Shown here one piece after another: positions 1 to 8,500 of a stretch of 10,000 nt of DNA (the stretch's first letter is position 1; each line of letters begins with the position of its first letter). The position numbers were made by a program, and so were the translations under genes. This DNA comes from Methanospirillum hungatei (GTDB taxonomy: Archaea > Halobacteriota > Methanomicrobia > Methanomicrobiales > Methanospirillaceae): contig NZ_JAIWNS010000044.1 in assembly GCF_020216685.1 (NCBI RefSeq), forward strand, positions 1 through 10,000, written 5' to 3'. The notes below the pieces were generated by a model, which saw only the letters and a program-made list of their open reading frames with translations, was not told the origin of the DNA and did no database searches.

Positions 1-85
1 GTTTTTTCTTATACATTATCTTTGTGCAATCTACAAGCATATGATAAGTTCAAATGGTATTCTGCTCATACTATTTGTATCTCCC

Positions 86-98
86 TAAAAGATAAAGG
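86..98 (-). terminator. Possible U-rich terminator after the 1772-residue kinase gene
   Basis: Just three bases beyond the TGA at 101-103 the minus strand reads CCTTTATCTTTTA, a T-rich tract of the type that can end archaeal transcripts. No hairpin precedes it. The call rests only on composition and position. Confidence 0.3.
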
Positions 99-100
99 AT

Positions 101-3100
101 TCAGCGGTTCATCCTCCACTTGCCCTGTGGAATCCGGATCTCAAACCTCGCTCCATGTCCGTATGTCCCCCTCTCTTCAATGGTAATACCGGTGATTGCC
201 AGGATCTCTCTGGTGAAAAATAATCCAAACCCGGTATTTTTACCATATCCATGCTCAAAGAGGTGTGGTTTCTCGTCATATTGGATTCCTGCTCCGTTAT
301 CTTCAATTATCCATGAGAGGTGTCCATCCTCCCATTCATCTTCATAAAAGATCCGTATCTCTGAGAGATCGGGGCCTGCATACCGGAAAGCATTTTCTAT
401 TATATTATATATTGCCCGTTCCATGAGCGGATCGGCAAAGACCTCAAGACCGTTCAGATCTATTCTGATTCTGACTGGTTCTCTTTGGAGCTGCTCTGAT
501 ACCGATTGAACCATTGCCGCAATATCATGCCATACTGCCTGTTTCACCCCTATGTTCTGGTAATCATGAGTAAATTCTATGGCTTTTTGTATAATCAGGG
601 CAATCTTTTCAATTCGGTCTATATTCTCCTTAGTCTCCTCTGAAATCGGGGTAAGTCTGGTTTTATCAAGGAAGATGAGAAGGCTGTTTAGTGAGTTCCT
701 GATATCATGCCTGGTAATGTCAGAGAGAAGATTTAATTTCTTATTAGCCTCGTACAGTGCTTTCTCCGCTTCTTTCTTCTCGGTGATATCGGTATGGGTT
801 CCATACATCATATGGGGGGATCCGTCGTCAGTCCAGGACAGTACCTGTCCGCGATCATGAATATATACCCAATTTCCGTTTTTATGCCGCATCCGGAATT
901 CTGCATCATAATGCTGATTTTCTTTGTTGAAATGTTTTTTCAGGATATCCATCACGACCGGTAGATCGTCAGGATGGGTGAGATTTTCCCATGTATGGAT
1001 GTTCACCGGCATGAGTTCTTCTTTGGTATACCCCAGCATCTCTGCCCATATGGAATTGATGGCGACATCTCCGGTCTGGACATTCCATTCCCAGGTTCCT
1101 GCCCTGGTCCCGGCAATAATACTGGCAAGACGTTGCCGCTCTTCCCAGAGCTCTTCTTCGGCAAGTTTTTTCCCGGTAATATCCCTGACCCATTCCATGA
1201 AAAGAATAACTTCCCCCTCATCGTTCAGCAGGGGAATGACCCGGAGATCAACCCATAATCCTTCCGGTAGTTTCACTTCGGTCTGAATTGCCTGTCTGGT
1301 TTTTAAGACATTTCCTGCCAGGCAGTCAGGACATATGGTATCCAGGCCCCGGTAGGTTGAATAACATTTTGAACCTGGTATTCGGAACTCTGGAGGAACT
1401 GAACCAAATCCGTTCAAGTTGCTATAGATGATATTCATATCTGGGTCATGGATTGAGATCATATCAGGAACAAGGTCGAGTATTTTGTGAAACCGTTCTT
1501 CGCTCCGGGCAATCGCCTCTTCGATCTGCTTATGTTCGGTAATGTCAAGAATTGTCCCTTCATAGAAGATGGGGTTCCCTTTTTCATCAGAAATACTCCG
1601 GACATTGACAGAACCGGTAAATTTTGTCCCGTTCTTTTTCTTAAATTCAATCTCTCTGAGAAATACCGGCTGTCCTGTCTTCAGATCTTCTAAAAGGGCC
1701 TTTCTGTCCTCTGATTTGGAATGCAGATCCAGGTCTACTCTCCGGTTGAATCTGAAAATTTCAGCCTGATTTTCATACCCGAACATCCGTGCCATTGCAT
1801 CATTGATCATGATAATCTGCCCGGATGGTGTAGTCTGGAATATCCCTATTGTTGCATCTTCAAAGATATGCCGGTATTTTTCCTCACTTCTCTGTAACTC
1901 CTGCTCTGCATGCTTGAGATCAGTGACATCATGGGTAATCCCCCGCATCCCGGCTACAATTCCGTCCTCATTCACAACCGGGTTTGCCCGTATCTCCATG
2001 ATTCGTTCTGTACCGTCTTTGTGACGTGCTGATACGATAAGGGAATGAACTTTCCCGGGTAATTGCAGGTGTTGTGCAAGTTCGGCCATGACCATCTCGT
2101 GGGATTCTTCCTGTACAAGATTGAGTATTGAGGAATTGAGCAGTTCATCAGGGGTATATCCGAGAAGATCATAAACCTGCCGGCTGATATAGGTGAAATT
2201 ACCCCTGTCATCTATCTCCCATATGATATCTGGGGACGTCTCTATCAGATCTCGTAATTTTCGCAGGTTCTCTTTAAGTGTCTCCTCTGTTTTGATAAGG
2301 TCTGTATGAGCGACCCGCAACTCTTCCAGCTGCTGGTGTAACTCCTCATCCTTCTCCCGTGCCTCCTCAAGGAGGGTGTCCCGCTCAGCCACCGTCCGGG
2401 CGAGAGTGATTGCACTCCAGCATTCCTGTGATATCAGGTGAATGAGCCGGGTGTAAAAGTGCATGACATGATCAACTGTCTGATGACTCCACCGGGGGAC
2501 CTTCAGAAGGGCATTGAGGTATGCATCTATATCAAACCCATATTGTTCAGCCTGCTTTCTGAACAGGTCTGTGTTAATCTCTTCATCATCGAAGAAAAAC
2601 TGCCCGAGGAACAGATTTCCAATGTGGGTATTTCCGATGGTAATGGGCGTTGCGATATCCCACATATTGTTTTTACACCGATACAGCCGGAATGTACCCG
2701 GATATACACCCTGTGATAAGATCGTATCACTTTCAATGCAGTTTTTACACGTCTCAGGGTGTATCCTGTGATATTGCACACAGATATCCTGCCAACCGGT
2801 CGCAACCAGGATATTTCCTTTCAGATCAAGTATGGCAACGCCAATCCCGCTGACCGCGTAAAAATCATTCATCAGAAGCTGTAATTCGTCGGTATCTATG
2901 ATCTGTGCAAGATCCAGGCTGCCGATATCCCCGTCAGGTTCAAGGAGAGAGGAGAGTTTCTCCCTGATTCTGTTTTCATTCTCTTTTAATCGCTTTTCTG
3001 CCTGTAACCGCTCAATTTCTCCTGATGCTCTGACAGACACCATCTTGAGAAGAGATTCAGCCAGATGCAGGGTTTCAGGTTCTTTTTTCCATATGACCGA

Positions 3101-5419
3101 GATGACTCCGACAGGAATTCCTGAATAACTCCAAATGGTTCCCCCGACATACCCATTGGCCTGGAGTCTCAAAAGGAGGGGATCATCCTGAAAGGCAAGG
3201 TGCACATTATGGTCATATGAGTAGATCGTTTTCCCGATAACATGGGATAATATGGTATGATGAATCGGAAATACGTCTGATTCAGGGTTATCAGAACCGG
3301 GACAGGATGCAAGGGTTTGTGCCCTGTTATTCCCGGTCAGAACGTCGATTGAGACATAGGATGCTGCGAGGATCTCTTTGAGATACCGGACCACTGACTG
3401 GAAGAAGTCTTCTCCGTACTGGAGATAATCTGACTGAAGCAGGAAATTTCGTGTATCATCTATACGTTTCTCATCGGTGATGTCTGTGGCAATCTCCAGC
3501 CTGACCAGTCTTCCGTCTGTCCACCTGATAGCCCGGTCCCGGCAGTCGTACCACCGGTTATTTGATGGGTTGTGACATTCCCACCGATATACTCCGGCAG
3601 GCTCGGTATTCACAACCAACCGGTTATTTGTACAGAATTCACAAGGGGTATTTCGCCCCTCATTCAGCCATTGATAACATCTCTTCCCGGCATCATCACC
3701 AAAGACTGCCCGTGCCTTTTTATTAATGTAGAGCAGTTCATAGGTTTCCATGTCCGCTACATAGATGATAGCGTCAATGCTGTCCAGAATCGTATAGAGC
3801 TGGGCCTGTACCTCTTCAATTAAGAGTGTTTTGCTGTCAGGCATGAACTGGCCGGGGTGGTCTTTATGTCCCTGGGTGCTGCCCGTACGTCTGATTCTCT
3901 CCCCATCCAATGCGTATTTGTGAATGTGATGATGTTTTCTGAGATAGTCCAGTATCTTTACTGAATGTACCCACTCCTGGTCCAGAGACTGGATCATATC
4001 ATCGATTCGTGAAACCTGCTCCCTGATCTGTCTTTCCAGCTCTTGAGAATCCATCATATCTTGCATGTCGATAAGAGTAGTTATGATGGTGAGTGGATTT
4101 CGTATCCCGTCGTTCAGGATAGCAAGTTTTGCAATATTCTCCTGAATCTGGGTGGTCAGTTTCTCCTTCTCTTCCTCAAGGAGGATCTCCTGGGTGATAT
4201 CCCTTCCCTGGGCAATGGTTGCAACTACCTGTCCATCAGGATCATAAATGGTGGAAGAATTCCATACGAGGGTCTTTATCTCACCGTTCCGGTGCTGAAT
4301 AGCGAGTCTGACCGTATCCCACCTGACCCCCTCATGGGTCGTTCTGATAAGCCGCATCGATTGCGCTGCATTCTCCGGTGGGAAGAGTATTTCAAGAGTT
4401 TTTCCTTTCAGATCATCAGCATTCCATCCACTCAGGAGTTCAAATGAATGATTGGCTCTGGTGATCAGAAGGTTCTTGTCCCAGACAAGAATGGGAACAT
4501 TTGCATTGTTAATCAGGTTTTCAAGGTATGCATTTGTCTCTTTGAGGAGAGTCTCATGTCTGCTCCTTTCGGTGATGTCCTGAATGAGGGTCGCAAATTG
4601 TCCTTTCCTTGGGGAATAGGCCGTAACCTCAAAAAATTTGTCAAGTTCACTGCTATAGTTCTCAATATGGACAGTCTGACCGGTCAGAGCTACCCTGCCA
4701 TAGGTATCAATCCAGTACTGTTCAGTTCCTGGTAATACTTCACGTACGGTTTTGCCAATGATATCTTCTCCCTTAAGTCCGGTTAACTCAGTAAATGCCG
4801 GATTTACTTCGATAAACCGATAATCAACAGGATTTCCATCAGTATCACAGATGATCTCATGAAGGGCTATGCCGGCAATATTGTAGGTAAAGAGCTGCCG
4901 GTAGGTATGTTCCCGGTCATCTATCTCCTGCTGTGCAGTGTATATCTCTTCAAGTTGCTGCTTGAGTTCTTCTTCTGAGCTCTGTATCTGTTCATATGCC
5001 GATAAAAGTTCGATATTCCGTTCGGCCAGGTCTGTAGTTGCTGTCTCTTTCAGAACTGAAAGATAGGTCACTGTTCCGGCAACAAGGACGAATATCACTG
5101 CCCGTATTTCTGCCCCGGCCATGATGGAGTGATCATGGGTATACAGAAAGATAAGAATGATGTAAATAATTGTGAGCACGATGGAGAAGAGAAAGCCACG
5201 CAGGAAGTAAAATGCACAGGCAATAATTATCGGAAAATAATACAGGTTCTGAAATATGGTTGTCCACCCTGACTGGAGAGAGAGAATACTGATACTAATG
5301 GCAGATGCAGTGGTAAGAATAAGAAGAATGAGGGGTAATTTTTCCGGAATCCTGATAGTACGAAGATATGATACTACACAACTTTGGGTAAAGAGATCAG
5401 GTTCATCCTTTCCCATCAC
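101..5419 (-). CDS. Membrane-anchored multi-PAS/GAF/PocR sensor histidine kinase, 1772 residues
   Basis: This is a sensor kinase expected to autophosphorylate on histidine and pass the phosphate to a receiver protein. Domains seen in order (residues): four hydrophobic helices at about 28-47, 58-73, 75-93 and 105-122; coiled coil 130-170; PAS 173-285; PAS 296-411; an internal dimerisation-like domain without histidine 425-500; PAS 540-650 with Cys581, Cys593 and Cys596; GAF 665-802; PocR sensory domain 837-1000 with Cys880, Cys891, Cys894 and Cys915; coiled coil 1005-1053; PAS 1054-1168; PAS 1178-1298; PAS 1306-1417 with Cys1352, Cys1363 and Cys1366; PAS 1428-1549; phosphoacceptor helix with His1571 in TRHDIRN; ATPase domain 1650-1766 with N box (Asn1672, Asn1676), G1 DNGAG (1707-1711) and G2 GKNTGFG (1726-1732). 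There is no HAMP domain and no receiver. The GTG at 5417-5419 is chosen as start because AGGAG lies nine bases upstream; the next codon is ATG and is a possible alternative. An in-frame TAG at 5432-5434 rules out a longer protein. The ligands are unknown. The kinase assignment is secure; individual PAS borders are approximate. Confidence 0.96.
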   Translation of the reverse strand: MMGKDEPDLFTQSCVVSYLRTIRIPEKLPLILLILTTASAISISILSLQSGWTTIFQNLYYFPIIIACAFYFLRGFLFSIVLTIIYIILIFLYTHDHSIMAGAEIRAVIFVLVAGTVTYLSVLKETATTDLAERNIELLSAYEQIQSSEEELKQQLEEIYTAQQEIDDREHTYRQLFTYNIAGIALHEIICDTDGNPVDYRFIEVNPAFTELTGLKGEDIIGKTVREVLPGTEQYWIDTYGRVALTGQTVHIENYSSELDKFFEVTAYSPRKGQFATLIQDITERSRHETLLKETNAYLENLINNANVPILVWDKNLLITRANHSFELLSGWNADDLKGKTLEILFPPENAAQSMRLIRTTHEGVRWDTVRLAIQHRNGEIKTLVWNSSTIYDPDGQVVATIAQGRDITQEILLEEEKEKLTTQIQENIAKLAILNDGIRNPLTIITTLIDMQDMMDSQELERQIREQVSRIDDMIQSLDQEWVHSVKILDYLRKHHHIHKYALDGERIRRTGSTQGHKDHPGQFMPDSKTLLIEEVQAQLYTILDSIDAIIYVADMETYELLYINKKARAVFGDDAGKRCYQWLNEGRNTPCEFCTNNRLVVNTEPAGVYRWECHNPSNNRWYDCRDRAIRWTDGRLVRLEIATDITDEKRIDDTRNFLLQSDYLQYGEDFFQSVVRYLKEILAASYVSIDVLTGNNRAQTLASCPGSDNPESDVFPIHHTILSHVIGKTIYSYDHNVHLAFQDDPLLLRLQANGYVGGTIWSYSGIPVGVISVIWKKEPETLHLAESLLKMVSVRASGEIERLQAEKRLKENENRIREKLSSLLEPDGDIGSLDLAQIIDTDELQLLMNDFYAVSGIGVAILDLKGNILVATGWQDICVQYHRIHPETCKNCIESDTILSQGVYPGTFRLYRCKNNMWDIATPITIGNTHIGNLFLGQFFFDDEEINTDLFRKQAEQYGFDIDAYLNALLKVPRWSHQTVDHVMHFYTRLIHLISQECWSAITLARTVAERDTLLEEAREKDEELHQQLEELRVAHTDLIKTEETLKENLRKLRDLIETSPDIIWEIDDRGNFTYISRQVYDLLGYTPDELLNSSILNLVQEESHEMVMAELAQHLQLPGKVHSLIVSARHKDGTERIMEIRANPVVNEDGIVAGMRGITHDVTDLKHAEQELQRSEEKYRHIFEDATIGIFQTTPSGQIIMINDAMARMFGYENQAEIFRFNRRVDLDLHSKSEDRKALLEDLKTGQPVFLREIEFKKKNGTKFTGSVNVRSISDEKGNPIFYEGTILDITEHKQIEEAIARSEERFHKILDLVPDMISIHDPDMNIIYSNLNGFGSVPPEFRIPGSKCYSTYRGLDTICPDCLAGNVLKTRQAIQTEVKLPEGLWVDLRVIPLLNDEGEVILFMEWVRDITGKKLAEEELWEERQRLASIIAGTRAGTWEWNVQTGDVAINSIWAEMLGYTKEELMPVNIHTWENLTHPDDLPVVMDILKKHFNKENQHYDAEFRMRHKNGNWVYIHDRGQVLSWTDDGSPHMMYGTHTDITEKKEAEKALYEANKKLNLLSDITRHDIRNSLNSLLIFLDKTRLTPISEETKENIDRIEKIALIIQKAIEFTHDYQNIGVKQAVWHDIAAMVQSVSEQLQREPVRIRIDLNGLEVFADPLMERAIYNIIENAFRYAGPDLSEIRIFYEDEWEDGHLSWIIEDNGAGIQYDEKPHLFEHGYGKNTGFGLFFTREILAITGITIEERGTYGHGARFEIRIPQGKWRMNR
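2420..2911 (-). other. PocR-type sensory domain within the 1772-residue kinase
   Basis: Residues 837-1000 show the PocR pattern: a tyrosine/phenylalanine and small-residue start (FYAVSGIGVAILDLKGN), then Cys880, His887, Cys891, Cys894 and Cys915, then ATPITIGNTHIGNLFLGQ. PocR domains are known as ligand-sensing PAS-like folds, first named from the regulator of propanediol use, and small hydrocarbon derivatives have been proposed as ligands. The cysteine set could also hold a metal. Which signal is sensed here is unknown. Confidence 0.8.
3920..4147 (-). other. Internal dimerisation-like domain lacking the phosphoacceptor histidine
   Basis: Residues 425-500 of the 1772-residue kinase read like a histidine kinase dimerisation helix pair. 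Aligning AILNDGIRNPL (433-443) with ITRHDIRNSL (1568-1577) of the same protein puts Asp437 opposite His1571. No ATPase domain follows; the next folded unit is a PAS domain at 540. From memory, closely similar segments ending in a 'FLRKH' stretch sit at the C-terminus of many multi-PAS proteins in Methanomicrobiales. It is probably structural (dimer contact or docking) and not catalytic. Confidence 0.6.
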
Positions 5420-5534
5420 GTTCAGATGCTCCTATAATGTCTACTTTTGTCTGCTTCAGGCATCGTCCGGTCAAGGGATGGACTCTGGTGATCATATGCA
5501 GGAACCACTGGAGTTTGATGTTGTCGTATCATCT
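5420..5534 (-). other. Spacer between the two kinase genes, probably transcribed through
   Basis: These 115 bases separate the TAG of the upstream receiver-kinase gene from the GTG of the membrane kinase gene. On the minus strand there is no run of more than three T residues, so no archaeal U-rich terminator is visible. There is also no convincing TATA element 25 bases before a sensible transcript start: the only AT-rich candidates are CATATG near 5493-5498, and ATTATAGG, which is too close to the start codon. No open frame or hairpin stood out. This suggests co-transcription of the two genes, although the spacer is longer than usual within an operon. Confidence 0.5.
5429..5433 (-). promoter_or_regulatory. 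Ribosome binding site of the 1772-residue kinase gene
   Basis: The minus strand reads AGGAG here, nine bases before the GTG at 5419 and twelve before the ATG at 5416. The spacing favours GTG as the true start. The site overlaps the in-frame TAG that closes the reading frame upstream. Confidence 0.65.
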
Positions 5535-8500
5535 CTATTCCTGGCGCCATTTACCAGATGGAACCCGGATCTCAAATCGTACACCTGACCCATAGATGCC
5601 GGTCTCATGGATCTCTATCCCGGTGATTGAGAGGATCTCCCTGATTAAAAACAATCCCATTCCGGTATTTTTCCCAAAACCCCGTTCAAATATTTTTTCC
5701 TTCTCTTCGACCGGAACACCCCCTCCATCATCTTCATAGGTGAGGATACAGTCGGTGTCATGGATTTCGTATGCTACTGTGATATGGGTAAGATTTTGTC
5801 CATGCCTGACTGAGTTCTCAACCAGATTATACAGCACTCTCTCGAGCATGAGATCTGCATATATCTCTAGTTTATCAAGATTTGACTCGATTCTGATACC
5901 TTTTGCAAGGTTGATGATTCCCTGCTGACTAAATACTGACTCAATCTTTTGCCATGCAGGAGCTGCTGTTCCAAGGTCCTGGTACTCTTTGGTAAACCTG
6001 ATCAGATGTTCAATATCAGCAGATGCCTGAGAGATGGTATTCAGATACTTCAGAATGGTAGGATCTGATACTGATTCTTTGATCTCATCACTATAAAGCG
6101 ATGCAATCATGACCCGGTTAAGGATATCATGACGGGTGATGCTTGATAAGATGTTGAGTTTATTATTTGCCTTCTGTGCAGCATCATGGGCTTTTCTGAT
6201 CTCACTGATGTCATGAATCTGAATAAGCAGACAGGGTTGACCATGAATAAGTAATCGTGACCATGCAACCTCGGCAATGATCTGCGTATTCATCCGGTTC
6301 GTGAGTATCATCTCCTTTCGGTATACCTCATCACCTCTCTCCATAAGATCTTTCAGGATATCGCTCCCTCCCACTGCAGATAACGCCGGTATTGCGTCTA
6401 TTTGTTTTCCCAGAACCTCGTCATCCGAAAGGCCGAACATGTCATGAAATCCATGATTTACTTCAAGAATCTTCCCTGAACAGTCTATGATAAGGATGGG
6501 GTCAGGAGTCTGGTTAAATATTGAGATGAACTTTATCTCATTGTCCCGTAAGGTCTCTTCTGCCTCTCGTCGTTTCGTGATATCCCTGCTGACTCCGATA
6601 AACCCGATGGGGTCCCCCCATTTGTCATAGAGTGGTCTGGCAATAACCTCGGTCCACACACTGGATCCGTCTTTACAGGGCTGTTCAACCTCAAAGGTTT
6701 GCTGGGGTACAGCCAGTCCCTGTTTTATCAACATCTGTGCATCCTGCAGAATTTTCTGGACCTTGTCGATGGATGACGGGCTTATGGTCTCTTCCAGTGT
6801 ACTTTCCATCACTTCCTGTGGTGTATATCCCCGAAGATGCCAGACAGACGGGCTGATATAGGTGAACCGGCCTGAAAGGTCCATGGTCCAGATGACATCG
6901 ATGGAATTCTCGGTTATAAACCGATACTGTTCTTCACGCTTTTTGAGTTCATCCTCTGCACGTTTCCGGTCAGTGATATCGTGGTGGGCTGACAATATAC
7001 ACAACTCACCTTTATAGGTGATAAAAATCCCAAATCCAATCGCCCAGAACTTCTTTCCTGACGGGGTCTTTAAGTCCATCTCAAAGTTTGTGACAATGCC
7101 ATTCTTCTGAAGGGTTTCAAGCCAGAGTTTTCGCCGTGATGGATCAGCCCAGACATCAGGAGCCTTGGTATTGTACAGTTCATCCATGCTGGAAAATTCA
7201 AAAAGAGCCATAGCCTCGGGATTTGCATACCGGATGGTGCCGTCAGGAGTGACTATGCTTATGGATATGGGAAGGTTGTCAATAATATGTCTGAACTGGC
7301 TCTCCTGCTCTTTAAGGGCGTTTGATGTCTTTTTTAGTTCGGTAATATCCTGATTGACACCAAATACCCTGACCGGCCTGCCCTCTTCATCGGTTTCAAC
7401 CTCTCCAAATGAGTAGAGATAGCGTTGCTCTCCGGTTTGCGGGAGAATGATCCTCATCTCGATATTGTAGGACTTTCCGGTTGAGAGGGCATTGGCGAAT
7501 ATATCCCGTATCCGTGGCCGGTCCTCCGGATGGATCATAAGGGCTATCTCATCAAATGAAGGGGTTGCATCAGGAGGATATCCAAACAAGGCCAGGGCTT
7601 CTTCAGATGCAGAGAACCGTTTTGTGGCAATATCAAGTGTCCAGTTGCCGACATGGGCTATGCTCTGGCTTCTCTGTAGATTATTGAGCGTTATTTCTGC
7701 CTGTTCTTCAGTGATTTTCTCTCTGGTAATATCCTCTATGATGATTCCAAACCTGTACCCCTTACTGGTCTGGATAGGAAACGTGACCTGTCGTATATAC
7801 CTGGGCAGGCCGTCATGGCCAAGGATCTCCGTAATGACCGGTTGCTGTGATGCCGGGACTCCGGTTTTCAGGGATTCTTTTATCCGTGCCTCCATCTCTT
7901 CCAGATGTTTTCTGGTTTTTCTTTCGGGGAGCATCATCCGAAACATTATGTCCCATACTTTCATCCCCGATGCATCATCTTTTACAATGCCGGATATTTT
8001 TTCAGCAGCAGGATTCCATTCGATGATCTCCCCTTCCTCGTCGATCAGAATGACTGCATCTGCTGTATTTTCAATAAAGGAACGAAGCCGGTATTCACTC
8101 TCACGGAGCGCTTCTTCACTGGTTATCCGGTCGGTAATATCTACCGCCTGGACAAGGAGGAGTTTATCCTCACCTGATAGTATGACATCGCCTGATACGA
8201 GGACATGGAGGATTTTTCCAGTATGGGTTCTGATTTCGGTCTCGTAATTATGAAGATGGCCCCTGGTCTCCAGTTCATGGATAAGTTCTTTTCTTTTCTC
8301 TGGTGTCAGAATATTAAGTTCAAGGGACGTTTTCCCTATGACCTCATCCCGTTTATATGATAACCGCTCAAGAAATGCATCATTCACATCAACATATGTG
8401 CCGGTTGCAAGATCAGACAGCCCTGCAATTGCAGGATTTGCATGGAAAGCTTTCGAAAACCGCTGCTCTGATTCAAGGAGTTCTTTTTCAGCCTGTCTTC

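Noticed and set aside
1..20. T6 run on the plus strand and a TATA-like GTATAAGA on the minus strand at the left edge
   Set aside because: Either a terminator for a gene from the left or a promoter for a minus-strand gene further left is possible, but the neighbouring gene is outside the window, so neither can be supported.
7492..8247. Plus-strand open frame of 251 codons
   Set aside because: It lies wholly inside the receiver-kinase gene on the opposite strand, its translation is serine- and arginine-rich without a recognisable fold, and it has no promoter or ribosome site. It is an antisense shadow.
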